Assembly: GCA_023390815.1 (NCBI GenBank)
Contig: JAEWCC010000036.1
Coordinates: 1-64,000 of the forward strand
Length of the DNA stretch: 64,000 nt
Direction: 5' to 3'
Source: Bacillota bacterium
Lineage (GTDB): Bacteria; Bacillota; Clostridia; Christensenellales; SZUA-584
This document shows positions 32,980-41,873 of this stretch, piece after piece. Numbering within the stretch: the stretch's first letter is position 1; every line of letters begins with the position of its first letter. The position numbers were made by a program, and so were the translations under genes. Below the pieces are notes generated by a model. The model worked only from the letters and a program-made list of their open reading frames with translations, did not search any database and was not told the DNA's origin.

Positions 32980-34296
32980 TCATGCCTTGTTGTCCCGCAG
33001 TTTCCCCCACACCCTTCCCGCGAGGTACAGCGAGCCGCAAACGAGCAGCAGCGCGTCGTGTTCGCATGCATATTCCCGCGCCAGCTCGTATGCGCGTTCC
33101 GCGTCATCCTCGGCGGCACAATCGGTATGTGCGGCAAACAGGCTTTGCAGCGTGACAGTGTCCATGCCGCGCTCCAGGTCCACGTTCGTCACAAATGCCT
33201 TGCGGCAGCGCGGGCCCAGGCGCTGCGCCATGCCCGCGTAATCCTTGTTGCGCATGCACGCGAACAGCAGCGCCACTTCCCTGCCCGCAAAGTGCTGATC
33301 CAGCGTTTGCAGCAGCATCTCGATGGCGGGCGTGTTGTGCGCGCCGTCTAGCAGCATGTCGGGCATACCGGAGATATACTGCGTACGGCACGGCACCATC
33401 GCGTCCTTCAGGCCTTGATGAATGGCAGCCTTCGGCAGCCCCAGAGTCCGCGCGGCAAGGATCGCCATTGCCGCGTTGACAGGCTGCACCGCGCCGATCA
33501 TGCGGATATTGTAGGATTCGCCCTGAAATTCAAACGTCTGTCCTGAAAGCCCGCAGCTTATTACACAGACCCCACGGGGCGTTAAAGAACCGCGATTATT
33601 GGCCCCCTCTGACGAGGGGGCTGTCGCCGATAGGCGACTGGGGGAGAGAAAATGGCTTAGTATTGGTCCGGATTTATCACTCCCTCCGGCACTTCGTGCC
33701 ACCTCTCTCATCTGAGGGAGGCTGGTAAGACTTTTGTTACAGCCTTCCGGGCTTGTGACATCTTCAACAATGTGCAGCATACTACCTTTCTGCTTGCACG
33801 TATCGGCGATCATATCCGCCACGAGCCGATGCTGCGGCGCGGATACTACCGGCACGCCCGGCTTGATGATGCCGCACTTGTCATATGCGATCTGCTCCAA
33901 CGTCGTACCCAATATATCGGTGTGGTCGATGCCGATGGAGGTGAGCACGGTCACCTCGGGGCTGAGCACGTTCGTTGCGTCTTTGCGCCCGCCTAAGCCC
34001 GTTTCGATCACGGCGTACTCCGCGCCGTTCTTCTCCAACCACAGCAGCGCCGCCGCGGTCTGCTGCGCGAACAGCGTATCATTGACGGCGAGTTTCCGCT
34101 CTGCCGCCTCTGCCATCCCCGCGTCGTACTCCGCCATGGGAATGTCCTGCCCGTTTAAGCGAATACGCTCCGTGGGCGAAACGAGATGCGGCGAGGTAAA
34201 GCACCCGGTGCTCTTCCCCGCCGCCATTAAAATTCTGTAGATGTATTCGGACACCGAGCCTTTGCCGTTGGTGCCCGCGACGTGAACAAACCTCAT
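32980..34296 (-). CDS. folC: Folylpolyglutamate synthase/dihydrofolate synthase with in-frame repeat insertion
   Basis: Adds glutamate to folates (and in bifunctional forms makes dihydrofolate). P-loop GTNGKGS (8-14), [34 protein letters not shown]. Two oddities. Residues ~182-244 (SPEGCNKSL to SLTPRGVC) have no counterpart in FolC and are encoded by a palindromic repeat, inserted without breaking the frame. Second, the protein begins at [14 protein letters not shown], lacking about 40 residues found before the P-loop in usual FolC; the ATG overlaps the valS stop (ATGA), so a longer form is not available. Function may survive if the insert loops out. valS-folC is a common pair. Confidence 0.85.
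   Translation of the reverse strand: MRFVHVAGTNGKGSVSEYIYRILMAAGKSTGCFTSPHLVSPTERIRLNGQDIPMAEYDAGMAEAAERKLAVNDTLFAQQTAAALLWLEKNGAEYAVIETGLGGRKDATNVLSPEVTVLTSIGIDHTDILGTTLEQIAYDKCGIIKPGVPVVSAPQHRLVADMIADTCKQKGSMLHIVEDVTSPEGCNKSLTSLPQMREVARSAGGSDKSGPILSHFLSPSRLSATAPSSEGANNRGSLTPRGVCVISCGLSGQTFEFQGESYNIRMIGAVQPVNAAMAILAARTLGLPKAAIHQGLKDAMVPCRTQYISGMPDMLLDGAHNTPAIEMLLQTLDQHFAGREVALLFACMRNKDYAGMAQRLGPRCRKAFVTNVDLERGMDTVTLQSLFAAHTDCAAEDDAERAYELAREYACEHDALLLVCGSLYLAGRVWGKLRDNKA
33600..33723. repeat. Palindromic repeat inside folC
   Basis: Outer arms GGCCCCCTCtgaCGAGGGGGC and CTCTCTCATCTGAGGGAGGC; inner GTCGCCGATAGGCGAC hairpin; TCCCTCCGGCACTTCGTGCC. Same architecture as the intergenic copies at 50211-50322 and 55214-55344. 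TTACA occurs close to both ends (near 33561 and 33737) and may mark a target duplication. Confidence 0.75.
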
Positions 34297-36917
34297 TGCA
34301 GTTGGCTGCGGCGCTGCTGCGCTGCCGCGAGCTGCTCGCGGTAGTTCTCCAACTTGCCCTGCTCCTGCTGAATCACTTCCGCAGGGGCTTTGCCCGTAAA
34401 GCCGGGGTTTCCGAGTTTGCCTTCCGCACGCGCGATCTCGCTCTGCAAGCGTTTTTCCTCCGCAGCCAGCCGCGAGATCTCCTTTTCGATGTCGATCAGA
34501 TCGCCCAGCGGCATGAACGCCTCCGCACCCGTACCGATGACCGAAACGGCGTTCGCGGGAACCGTGGACTTATCCGATATCCAGACAATCTCCGAAACGG
34601 ACGCGAGGCGCATGATATACGGGGCGCACATCTCGTAGTCCGCCTTTACACCCTCCGAGGCAAGCAGCAGCAGCTTCGCACGCTTGTTCGCCGGTACGTT
34701 CATCTCCACGCGGATGTTGCGGATGCCGCGGATCATCTCCATCACGGCTTCCATCGCCTTCTCTTCCGCGGCGTATTTCTTGCCCTCGCTGGGCCAGGCC
34801 GACAGCATGATGCTGCCTTCCGTCCCCGGCATGGTCTGGTAGATCTCCTCCGTGATGAACGGCATAAACGGATGCAGCAGCTTCAGCGTTTCCTTCAGCA
34901 CCGCGTTCAGCACCGACACCGCCGTATCCTTCTGGGCTTCGTCCTGGAAGCGCGGCTTGGCCATTTCGATGTACCAGTCGCAGTACTCGCTCCATAGGAA
35001 GTCGTACAACTTCTGCGCCGCCATACCGAGCTCGAAACGCTCAATGAACGACGTGACTTCCTTCACGGCTTCGGACAACCTTGAGAGGATCCACTTGTCC
35101 GCGATATCGAGCTTCGCTTCGTCGATCGGCTTCACCTCGTCGCCCGTATTCATGAGTACGAAGCGCGCCGCGTTCCAAATCTTATTCGCGAAGTTGCGCG
35201 CCGCCAGTACCTTGTCGGTAGAGAAGCGCAGGTCGCCGCCGATACGCACGCCCACCGCGAGGCTGAAGCGCAGGGCGTCCGCGCCGTACTCGTCGATGAC
35301 CTCGAGCGGGTCGATGCCGTTGCCGAGTGACTTGCTCATCTTGCGCCCCTGCGCGTCGCGCACAAGGCCGTGGATACTCACAAAATCAAACGGCTTTTTG
35401 CCCATACACTCGAAGCCCGACATGATCATGCGTGCCACCCAGAAGAAGATGATGTCGTAGCCCGTCACGAGCACGTTCGTCGGATAGAAGTATTCGAGGT
35501 CGGGCGTCTTGTCCGGCCAGCCCAGCGTGGAGAATGGCCATAATCCGCTGCTGAACCAGGTGTCCAGCACGTCCTCGTCCTGCGTGATGTGCGTACTGCC
35601 GCACTTCGGGCATTTGTCCGGCATCTCCGTGGCGACGGTCATCTCGCCGCAGCCCGCGCAGTAATACGCCGGAATGCGGTGGCCCCACCAGAGCTGGCGG
35701 GAAATGCACCAGTCGCGGATGTTCTCCATCCAGTTGAAATAGATCGCCTCAGTGCGCTTGGGCACAAACGTGATGTCACCGCTGCGCACTGCTTCGAGAG
35801 CGGGCTCTGCGAGCGGCTTCATCGAAACGAACCACTGACGCGACACGATGGGCTCCACCACGCTGCTGCAGCGATAGCACTGGCCTACGTTGTGCTTGTA
35901 GTCCTCGATCTTCACGAGCAGGCCGAGCTCTTCGAGCTCCTTGACGATGCCCTTGCGCGCTTCATCGCGATACTGGCCCTGGTACTTGCCGCCTTTTTCG
36001 TTGATATATCCTCTGTCGTCCATCACGCGGATGATGGGCAGCTTGTGGCGTTCCGCCACCTCGAAGTCGTTCGGGTCGTGCGCCGGGGTGATCTTCACCG
36101 CGCCCGTGCCGAACTCCATATCCACGTATTCGTCCGCGACCACGGGAATGGCGCGGTTCATGATGGGCAGAATCAGGTTCTTGCCGATCAGATGCGCGTA
36201 GCGCTCGTCGTTCGGATTCACCGCGAGGGCGGTATCGCCCAGCATCGTCTCGGGCCGGGTCGTCGCCACGATGATTCCCTCGCCGCCATCCTCCGCCGGA
36301 TAGCGCAGGTGCCACAGGTGCGAGGCGTGTTCCTCATACTCCACCTCGGCGTCGGAGAGCGCCGTTTCGCACTCCGGGCACCAGTTGATGATGCGATCGC
36401 CGCGGTAAATCAGGCCCTTGTTGTAGAGCTGTACGAAGAACGTGTTGACCGCTCTGGAGCAGCCTTCATCCATCGTAAAGCGCTCGCGCGACCAGTCGCA
36501 CGAGGACCCGAGCTTTCTTAACTGCTTGACGATGCGTCCGCCGTATTCTTTCTTCCATTCCCACGCGCGCTCGAGGAATTTCTCGCGTCCTAGTTCCTCC
36601 TTGGAGGTCCCCTCCTCGCGCAGCTTGTCGACGATCTTGACCTCGGTCGCGATGCTCGCATGATCGGTGCCCGGCAACCACAGCGCGGCGTAACCCTGCA
36701 TGCGCTTGGTGCGGATAATCGCGTCCTGCATCATGTTATCAAGCGCGTGACCCATGTGCAGCTGCCCCGTGATGTTCGGCGGCGGGATCACGATGGTATA
36801 CGGCTTCTTGTCTTTATCGACCTCCGCGCGGAAGTAGCCGTTGCTCTCCCACTCGTCGTAGAGCCGCTGTTCCACCTCTTTGGGTTCATACACCTTGGTC
36901 AATTCCTTCGCGCACAT
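34293..36917 (-). CDS. valS: Valyl-tRNA synthetase
   Basis: Charges tRNA-Val. 874 residues, normal length. [20 protein letters not shown] start; HIGH-type [17 protein letters not shown]; the editing domain with [18 protein letters not shown]; the zinc-like CPKCGS ([10 protein letters not shown]); KMSKS in [15 protein letters not shown]; anticodon-binding helices; and the C-terminal coiled coil ([20 protein letters not shown]). Start at 36917 behind GGAGGACACGGAG. Translation is coupled to folC by ATGA overlap. Controlled by the valine T-box at 37486-37720, from which it is now 570 bp away because of three inserted repeats. Confidence 0.97.
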   Translation of the reverse strand: MCAKELTKVYEPKEVEQRLYDEWESNGYFRAEVDKDKKPYTIVIPPPNITGQLHMGHALDNMMQDAIIRTKRMQGYAALWLPGTDHASIATEVKIVDKLREEGTSKEELGREKFLERAWEWKKEYGGRIVKQLRKLGSSCDWSRERFTMDEGCSRAVNTFFVQLYNKGLIYRGDRIINWCPECETALSDAEVEYEEHASHLWHLRYPAEDGGEGIIVATTRPETMLGDTALAVNPNDERYAHLIGKNLILPIMNRAIPVVADEYVDMEFGTGAVKITPAHDPNDFEVAERHKLPIIRVMDDRGYINEKGGKYQGQYRDEARKGIVKELEELGLLVKIEDYKHNVGQCYRCSSVVEPIVSRQWFVSMKPLAEPALEAVRSGDITFVPKRTEAIYFNWMENIRDWCISRQLWWGHRIPAYYCAGCGEMTVATEMPDKCPKCGSTHITQDEDVLDTWFSSGLWPFSTLGWPDKTPDLEYFYPTNVLVTGYDIIFFWVARMIMSGFECMGKKPFDFVSIHGLVRDAQGRKMSKSLGNGIDPLEVIDEYGADALRFSLAVGVRIGGDLRFSTDKVLAARNFANKIWNAARFVLMNTGDEVKPIDEAKLDIADKWILSRLSEAVKEVTSFIERFELGMAAQKLYDFLWSEYCDWYIEMAKPRFQDEAQKDTAVSVLNAVLKETLKLLHPFMPFITEEIYQTMPGTEGSIMLSAWPSEGKKYAAEEKAMEAVMEMIRGIRNIRVEMNVPANKRAKLLLLASEGVKADYEMCAPYIMRLASVSEIVWISDKSTVPANAVSVIGTGAEAFMPLGDLIDIEKEISRLAAEEKRLQSEIARAEGKLGNPGFTGKAPAEVIQQEQGKLENYREQLAAAQQRRSQLQ

Positions 36918-36990
36918 CTCCGTGTCCTCCAAATCTATTCGTTGAATATTGTTGCCTTTTTTGCTGACAGTGAACAACCGCTTTGCCAGT

Positions 36991-37143
36991 AAGGCTCCCC
37001 TGTCAGGGGAGCTCCCGGCAACCCATTTTGGGTTGCAAGGGTGAAGGGTGTATCAACTCACACCGCTTCAATTTTCTCACCCTTCCGTCCGCGCGCCAGG
37101 TTTCACTCCGGCGCTACGGCCACCTCCCCTTGCAGGGGAGGCA
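36991..37143. repeat. Palindromic repeat (GGCTCCCCTGT type), copy 1
   Basis: AGGCTCCCCTGtcAGGGGAGCT start, CAACCCatttTGGGTTG inner hairpin, CACCTCCCCTTGCAGGGGAGG end. First of three consecutive copies between the T-box terminator and valS. Confidence 0.65.
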
Positions 37144-37155
37144 ATGGTGGTATAT

Positions 37156-37290
37156 AGGCTCCCTTGTAAGGGGAGCTGTCATCGAAGATGACTGAGGAGT
37201 AGTAAACTCAAGTCTGTTCAGAATCACATTGGTTTATTGTAATCCCCTCATCCGGCGCTCTGCGCCACCTTCCCCTCAGGGGAAGGCTTA
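37156..37290. repeat. Palindromic repeat (GGCTCCCTTGT type), copy 2
   Basis: GGCTCCCTTGTAAGGGGAGC, TGTCATCgaaGATGACTGAGG, CCCCTCATCCGGCGC and CCTTCCCCTCAGGGGAAGGC. Its second half resembles the GGCTTCCCCTC type, linking the two subfamilies. Confidence 0.65.
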
Positions 37291-37339
37291 CACGTCCAAC
37301 ATCCTTTCCTCGTTCGGAAGCTGTCCCCGCATGAGGGTC

Positions 37340-37473
37340 AAAGGCTCCCCTGTAAGGGGAGCTGTCATCGAAGATGACTGAGGGGTAGCAGATTCAAACA
37401 CTGCGCCCACCCCTCCGCCCGGCCTTGAAATCTTCGATTTCACGTCCGGCCACCTCCCCTTGCAGGGGAGGCT
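37340..37473. repeat. Palindromic repeat (GGCTCCCCTGT type), copy 3
   Basis: GGCTCCCCTGTAAGGGGAGC, TGTCATCgaaGATGACTGAGG, then GGCCACCTCCCCTTGCAGGG and GAGGC. Abuts the T-box terminator. Confidence 0.65.
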
Positions 37474-37485
37474 TAATCGCTGAAA

Positions 37486-37720
37486 ATAAAAAACCGTCCT
37501 GGAAAACAGGACGGATAGTTCCGCGGTACCACCTGGCTTCGGGCTGACGCCCGCGCTCTCTCCGCTTAACGCGCGGCGCACGCCAAAGGCTACTGCTTTC
37601 ACCTTCAGTGCTTGCAAAGCGACTTCGGGCACTTCGTTGCGCAGGGTTCTTTCAGCCGGTGAAACCCCTCTCTTTTGCGCTGTTTCGCGCCGTACTCCTC
37701 TTTGCTCATCGCATTTGAGA
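37486..37720 (-). ncRNA. Valine T-box leader of valS
   Basis: Senses uncharged tRNA-Val and prevents termination when valine is short. Stem I is built from GCAAAG...CTTTGC, with GGAGTACGG on the 5' side. The specifier loop on the 3' side reads CGAAGTCG, placing GUC (Val). The antiterminator bulge sequence AGGTGGTACCGCGGA is conserved. The terminator is CCGTCCT-gttttcc-AGGACGG with T6. It is separated from valS by 570 bp of repeats. Confidence 0.93.
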
Positions 37721-37721
37721 C

Positions 37722-37750
37722 ATTATAATACAGCCGCAATGCACTGTCAA
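37722..37750 (-). promoter_or_regulatory. Promoter of the T-box/valS transcript
   Basis: Perfect consensus: TTGACA (37750-37745), 17-bp spacer, TATAAT (37727-37722). Confidence 0.85.
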
Positions 37751-37852
37751 GACCGCGCCATGCGGGCATTACCACTGCCGTTGCTTTACGCCATGGCATA
37801 TATATGGTAGTATTGATACAATCCAGATTACAAAAAAGCGGAGATCACTTGC

Positions 37853-38377
37853 ATGGAACCTGCATTCGTGAATCAATATACGATAACGCTGGAAATGCTC
37901 AGGGAATGGACCAAGCTTCCGGTCGGGCGAAGCGCCATTCGGGGCCGTCGCAGATGGCGGACGCTGCGCACGTTTGGCATTGGAATCAGCTTTGCCATTA
38001 TCGCCTTTGGCGTCGTCATGATGGAATTCTACGCCGCTTTGCTGGGCGTGGCGTTCCTCGCGATCTTCGTTTTGCAGCTATTTGTGGTGCCCGGCAGAGC
38101 CTTAAAAAAGCAGTATGATATGAAGATCAAATCGCTGAACAACCAGCCGTGGGTCAGAAAGACAATCTTTTCGGACAAGATCGTCGTGGAAGACGGGAAA
38201 AGTACGACGATCTTTGAGTATTCCGAGATGATGAAGGTGACGGAAGACGAACGGTATTTCAACCTGTTCCTCAATGAAGACATGGTTTTAAGAATCCGGC
38301 GCGACAGCTTTATCCACGGGGCATCTGAGAGCTTCAGGGATTTTATCGACACTGCGATTGCAAACAGAGCTAGTTGA
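37853..38377 (+). CDS. YcxB-like membrane protein, paralogue 1
   Basis: 174 residues. N-terminal cytosolic segment (MEPAFVNQYTITLEMLREWT), two transmembrane helices (about 43-85), and a cytosolic PH-like domain ending (TIFSDKIVVEDGKSTTIFEY, SEMMKVTEDERYFNLFLNED). YcxB-like proteins have no established function. Paralogous to 40249-40770 along its whole length. GCGGAG precedes ATG. Confidence 0.8.
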   Translation: MEPAFVNQYTITLEMLREWTKLPVGRSAIRGRRRWRTLRTFGIGISFAIIAFGVVMMEFYAALLGVAFLAIFVLQLFVVPGRALKKQYDMKIKSLNNQPWVRKTIFSDKIVVEDGKSTTIFEYSEMMKVTEDERYFNLFLNEDMVLRIRRDSFIHGASESFRDFIDTAIANRAS

Positions 38378-38434
38378 ATAAACAGATATATATGAGATGA
38401 GCGGGAGAGAATATTTGATCCTCTCCCGTTTTAT

Positions 38435-38848
38435 TTACATCTCCTTCTGAAAGCGTGCCATAAAAATCAGCGAAAGCACATGATACAGCACGTATACCGC
38501 CACCACGCACAGCGTCACCCACAGTTCCGCGTCGATGAGGATCGTCACAAACGCCAGCGCGATGATGAACCAGCGCGTGATATCCGCGGATGCCGCTTTA
38601 GCCTTGGCGCGGATCATCACATTGCGCTCATCCTTGCTTTCGATTTCCGCTTCCTTCGCCAAATGCGGGTTCTTCTCCATGTGGCGGATCATACCGAGAC
38701 TGGAGAGGCTCATCCCCATCAACCCCGCGCCGATACCCAGCATCACGCCCTGAACTGCCTTCTGCGCTTCCGTGCTGAACAGAAAGCTTAGTCCGATCAG
38801 CGCGACGCCCAATATCAGCAGCGCCCCATAAAGCGATTTCTTATTCAT
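38435..38848 (-). CDS. Membrane protein paired with XRE regulator
   Basis: 137 residues with four hydrophobic helices (two near 7-55, two near 95-130) and a cytosolic charged middle (HLAKEAEIESKDERNVMIRA). The ESKDER motif between two helix pairs is typical of small membrane proteins (DUF2178-like) encoded next to a Cro-type regulator. Its ATG follows directly on the regulator's stop codon, and GAGGAGG lies inside the regulator's end, so translation is coupled. Function unknown. Confidence 0.8.
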   Translation of the reverse strand: MNKKSLYGALLILGVALIGLSFLFSTEAQKAVQGVMLGIGAGLMGMSLSSLGMIRHMEKNPHLAKEAEIESKDERNVMIRAKAKAASADITRWFIIALAFVTILIDAELWVTLCVVAVYVLYHVLSLIFMARFQKEM

Positions 38849-39049
38849 TCACTTCTCCTCCTCATAGATGAAAACTTGCTCGACCGGCAACCCGAAGTAC
38901 CGCGCGATCTTAAAAGCCAGCAGGATCGACGGGTTGTATCGCCCGTTCTCGAGCGACCCGATCGTCTGGCGCGACACCTCGAGCGCCGCGGCCAGCTCTT
39001 CCTGACGGATGCCGCGCTGTTTGCGCAGTTCCTCCAGCCTGTTTTTCAT
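38849..39049 (-). CDS. XRE/Cro-type transcriptional regulator
   Basis: 66 residues consisting of one helix-turn-helix domain: NRLEELRKQRGIRQEELAAA, then LEVSRQTIGSLENGRYNPS. YNPSILLAFKIARYFGLPVE is typical of the small YozG/PlcR-like group. Start taken at MKNRLEE behind GGGGGG. It very likely binds the ATGGAAAG sites in its own promoter and controls itself and the downstream membrane protein. Confidence 0.9.
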   Translation of the reverse strand: MKNRLEELRKQRGIRQEELAAALEVSRQTIGSLENGRYNPSILLAFKIARYFGLPVEQVFIYEEEK

Positions 39050-39060
39050 TGCACCCCCCA

Positions 39061-39123
39061 ATGGAAAGTTTACTTTCCATCATCATAATCATGCCAAACC
39101 GAAATGTCAAGCTTACTTTCCAT
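39061..39123 (-). promoter_or_regulatory. XRE promoter and operators
   Basis: TTGACA (39110-39105), 17-bp spacer, TATGAT (39087-39082). ATGGAAAGTTTACTTTCCAT (39061-39080) is an 8-bp-arm palindrome right after the -10, and a further half-site ATGGAAAGTAAGC (39123-39111) lies upstream of the -35. This is a typical autorepression layout. Confidence 0.7.
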
Positions 39124-39240
39124 TTTTCTTTTCCATTCCGTATGGATGCGGTATAATGGGATCGCGCATTTCCGTGCATCGATTGCGAGGACGAAGCGGT
39201 GTAAGGCTGGTACACTGGCATTATGAAAGGAGCTTTTGCG

Positions 39241-40098
39241 ATGGAATGGCTGGAACGGCTCAATCAGGCGGTCGGGTATATCGAAGGGCATCTGGAAGGA
39301 GAGATCGACTACGACGCGGCGGCGCGTATCGCGTGCTGCAGTACCTTTCACTTCCAGCGCATGTTCTCGTACATTGCGGGCGTACCGCTCTCGGAATACA
39401 TCCGTCGGCGGCGCATGACGTGCGCGGGGCTTGCCCTGCAGCGCGGCGACGAAAAGGTGATCGACCTTGCGCTGCGGTACGGATACGACTCCCCCACCGC
39501 GTTCACACGCGCGTTCACGGGCATACACGGTATGCCGCCGTCCGAAGCGCGCCACAGCGGAGCCATGCTCAAAGCCTACCCGCGCATCAGCTTTCTTATC
39601 ACGATCAAAGGAGACACGGAAATGAACTATCGCATTGAACACAAGGGGGCGTTCCGCATCGTCGGCGCAAAGCGCCACTACTGTCTGGACGTTGAGGAGA
39701 GCATGCAGCAGGTACCGCTGTTCTGGGGAGAGAAGGCCGTGGATGGCACATTCGGCAGGCTGTGCGCGCTGCCAGCAAAGGAGCCCTGCGGCATCCTCGG
39801 CGTGTGCACTTGCATGAACGGCAAGGACTTCGACTACTACATCGCCTGCGCCACCGACGCGCCGGTTCCAGAGGGCATGGAAGCCTATACAGTACCCGCC
39901 TGCACCTGGGCAATCTTTGAGTGCGTCGGGCCGATGCCGGATGCCATCCAGAACCTGCAGCGCCGCGTGATTGCGGAGTGGCTGCCCACATCGGGCTTTG
40001 AGTATGCCGACGCGCCCGATATTGAGGTCTACACAGAGGGCGATATGAGCGCCGCGGATTACCGCTGCGAGGTGTGGCTGCCCATTGTGAAGAAGTAA
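39241..40098 (+). CDS. AraC-family regulator with GyrI-like effector domain
   Basis: 285 residues. Two helix-turn-helix units at the N-terminus (YDAAARIACCSTFHFQRMFS and VIDLALRYGYDSPTAFTRAF, with RRRRMTCAGLAL between) and a C-terminal GyrI-like/SRPBCC-type ligand-binding domain (residues ~128-285). This order (DNA-binding first) matches Rob/SoxS-like regulators with a fused multidrug-sensing domain. Start: AAAGGAG at 39225-39231 precedes the ATG at 39241. No obvious target gene besides its neighbours. Confidence 0.85.
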   Translation: MEWLERLNQAVGYIEGHLEGEIDYDAAARIACCSTFHFQRMFSYIAGVPLSEYIRRRRMTCAGLALQRGDEKVIDLALRYGYDSPTAFTRAFTGIHGMPPSEARHSGAMLKAYPRISFLITIKGDTEMNYRIEHKGAFRIVGAKRHYCLDVEESMQQVPLFWGEKAVDGTFGRLCALPAKEPCGILGVCTCMNGKDFDYYIACATDAPVPEGMEAYTVPACTWAIFECVGPMPDAIQNLQRRVIAEWLPTSGFEYADAPDIEVYTEGDMSAADYRCEVWLPIVKK

Positions 40099-40248
40099 CG
40101 CTCCAAGGCAAAAGCTCCCACCGGGTTCCCGAACCCGGTTTTTTGCTGCCCCGGATTGAAAATGCAACCGCTTCGCAGAGGGAGGGTGGATTTACTTACC
40201 AGATTGGTATATAGTATCAATATACCCTTTCTGCAAAGGAGCCTATCG

Positions 40249-40770
40249 ATGGAACCAAAATTTATTAATCAATACACGATAACCATTGAGATGCTTAAAG
40301 AATGGGCTGCTCATCCGGTAGGACACAGTGCGATCAATCAGCGCAAAAAGGGGATTACGCTGCGCATCCTTGGTCTGATATGCAGTTGCATCATCGGAAT
40401 GTCCGGGTTTTTGCTTCATGAATATTTGATGATCGCCATGGGCGTTGTTTTTGGGGTACTTTTCCTGCTCCGCTTGTTCGTGATTCCCAATCGGATCATT
40501 AAAAAGCAATATGCTTTAATACTCAAATCTCAGAACCGCAGCCAGTTGGTGAGAACCATCATCTTTTCCGATCAAATCGTCATCGAGGATGGCAAAAGCA
40601 CCACCCGCAATGCGTATTCGGAACTCGTAAAAATCATGGAAGACAAGCACTACTTCTATCTCTTTTTCAATGAGGATATCGCCTTGCGGGTTCGAAAGAA
40701 TGGATTTACGCTGGGTACTTGTGATGATTTCCGGCAATTTATCCACGCCTCGGCGAGTCCGGCGCAATAA
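40249..40770 (+). CDS. YcxB-like membrane protein, paralogue 2
   Basis: 173 residues, the same order as the protein at 37853-38377: MEPKFINQYTITIEMLKEWA, two transmembrane helices, then IIFSDQIVIEDGKSTTRNAY and a PH-like end. AAAGGAG precedes the ATG at 40249. The two copies flank the XRE and AraC genes, so the segment may come from a duplication. Confidence 0.8.
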   Translation: MEPKFINQYTITIEMLKEWAAHPVGHSAINQRKKGITLRILGLICSCIIGMSGFLLHEYLMIAMGVVFGVLFLLRLFVIPNRIIKKQYALILKSQNRSQLVRTIIFSDQIVIEDGKSTTRNAYSELVKIMEDKHYFYLFFNEDIALRVRKNGFTLGTCDDFRQFIHASASPAQ

Positions 40771-40827
40771 TATGCTTCCTCTCTACACGAAAAAGCCGCT
40801 TTACAGCGGCTTTTGTGATTGCTGGCA

Positions 40828-40999
40828 AAGCCTCCCTCGGCCGAGGGAGGTGTCAATTATCGGATTTTTAATTCGGTAATTGACGGAGGGAGCGACCTGT
40901 TTTAAGGCATTTTCTCTCCCCCAGTCACCTATCGGTGACAGCCCCCGCGCCGGGGCCCCCGAACAGTGAAGCTTTTTGGGGTGGTCGTCCGAGGGGGCC
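40828..40999. repeat. Palindromic repeat (GCCTCCCTC type) with nested insert
   Basis: GCCTCCCTCGGCCGAGGGAGG, AATTATCGG..CGGTAATT inner palindrome, CTCTCCCCCAGTCACCTATC then GGTGACAG, and GAGGGGGCC. It contains a second GC-rich palindrome (GCGCCGGGGCCCCCGAA...TTTTTGGGGTGG) like that in 20856-21050. Confidence 0.65.
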
Positions 41000-41068
41000 A
41001 TTATAGGCGGTTTCTTGACACTCTAAAAGCCGCCTACAGCGGCTTTTGTGATTTGGAGCTAGTTGAGT

Positions 41069-41377
41069 TTATTTCTTTCTAAGCTCCTCGATTTCTTCTT
41101 CCACTTCCTTGGCGCCCTCGGCGTAGTACGCCTCCTCGTCGGGCGCAAGCTCTTTCAGAAGACGCAGGAATTCGCCCGCGTGCACGCGCTCCTCGTTGGC
41201 GATATCCTCGAGTACGGCGATGGCAAGCTTGTTGTTCGTCGATTCGGCGAGCTGCATATAGAGCTGGATCGCCTCGTACTCGGCGGCCACCATAAAGCGT
41301 ATGGCGCGGATGAGTTCCTCGTCGGTCAGCTTGCGGTCATTTTTAAGTCCTGAGAACGATTTTCCAAAATCCGGCAT
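41069..41377 (-). CDS. Ferritin-like / rubrerythrin-type protein
   Basis: 102 residues of two helices and a short acidic tail. EYEAIQLYMQL and EDIANEERVHAGEFLRLLKE carry the Glu and Glu-x-x-His residues of a di-iron site. Shorter than full ferritins; two or more chains would be needed for a four-helix site. The start at 41377 has GGAGG 9 nt upstream; the ATG six bases earlier is too near. Probably an iron-dependent redox or storage protein. Confidence 0.8.
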   Translation of the reverse strand: MPDFGKSFSGLKNDRKLTDEELIRAIRFMVAAEYEAIQLYMQLAESTNNKLAIAVLEDIANEERVHAGEFLRLLKELAPDEEAYYAEGAKEVEEEIEELRKK

Positions 41378-41450
41378 ATGCATGTCCTCCTTCGTTTTGC
41401 TCAAATTATACCATATTCCCGCCGCTGGGGCAAACGTCAAAACGGTGATC

Positions 41451-41822
41451 CTATTGTTGCGGTGTGTTCTGCCCGTTGTCCTGATGATGATCGGCCTCCG
41501 GCATAAACATCTTCATGATCACGCCCGATATGGGGATTGCGAAGAAAATGACCCAGCCCGGATGCCACAGGCCCCATACAAAGCCCAGCACAAAGAAACC
41601 GATTGTCGCGAGCAGCGCGACCATGCCCGTGATTTTTCCGGCGATATCCCGCTTGTTCGTCGCGATGTCCACGATGATGCCGGTGATGGGAATCAGCAGA
41701 AACAGCACCCACGCAAGATGCCATGCGCCTGTGGTAAACCCGATTAACAGGAAGGCCACGGTGGCCAGCAGCGCTACGAGGCCGGTGATCGACCCCGCGA
41801 TGGCAGTTTTCCGATTGCTCAT
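41451..41822 (-). CDS. Small membrane protein with internal duplication
   Basis: 123 residues with four transmembrane helices made of two copies of a ~48-residue unit: KTAIAGSITGLVALLATVAF / KRDIAGKITGMVALLATIGF and GAWHLAWVLFLLIPITGII / GLWHPGWVIFFAIPISGVI. The His/Gln-rich tail (DHHQDNGQNTPQQ) is unusual. GGAGG before ATG. Function unknown; the pattern suggests a channel or stress membrane protein. Confidence 0.75.
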   Translation of the reverse strand: MSNRKTAIAGSITGLVALLATVAFLLIGFTTGAWHLAWVLFLLIPITGIIVDIATNKRDIAGKITGMVALLATIGFFVLGFVWGLWHPGWVIFFAIPISGVIMKMFMPEADHHQDNGQNTPQQ

Positions 41823-41873
41823 AAAACGTATCCTCCAAACATGATTGCGTTATTCATTAAGGGCTTAGCTCCC

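Noticed and set aside
36990..37480. Possible CRISPR array in the repeats before valS
   Set aside because: The units are long, unequal palindromes with no constant short repeat and spacer pattern, and no cas genes are near.
37290..37799. Protein-coding readings across the T-box
   Set aside because: T-box sequence features explain the region fully; the readings have no SD.
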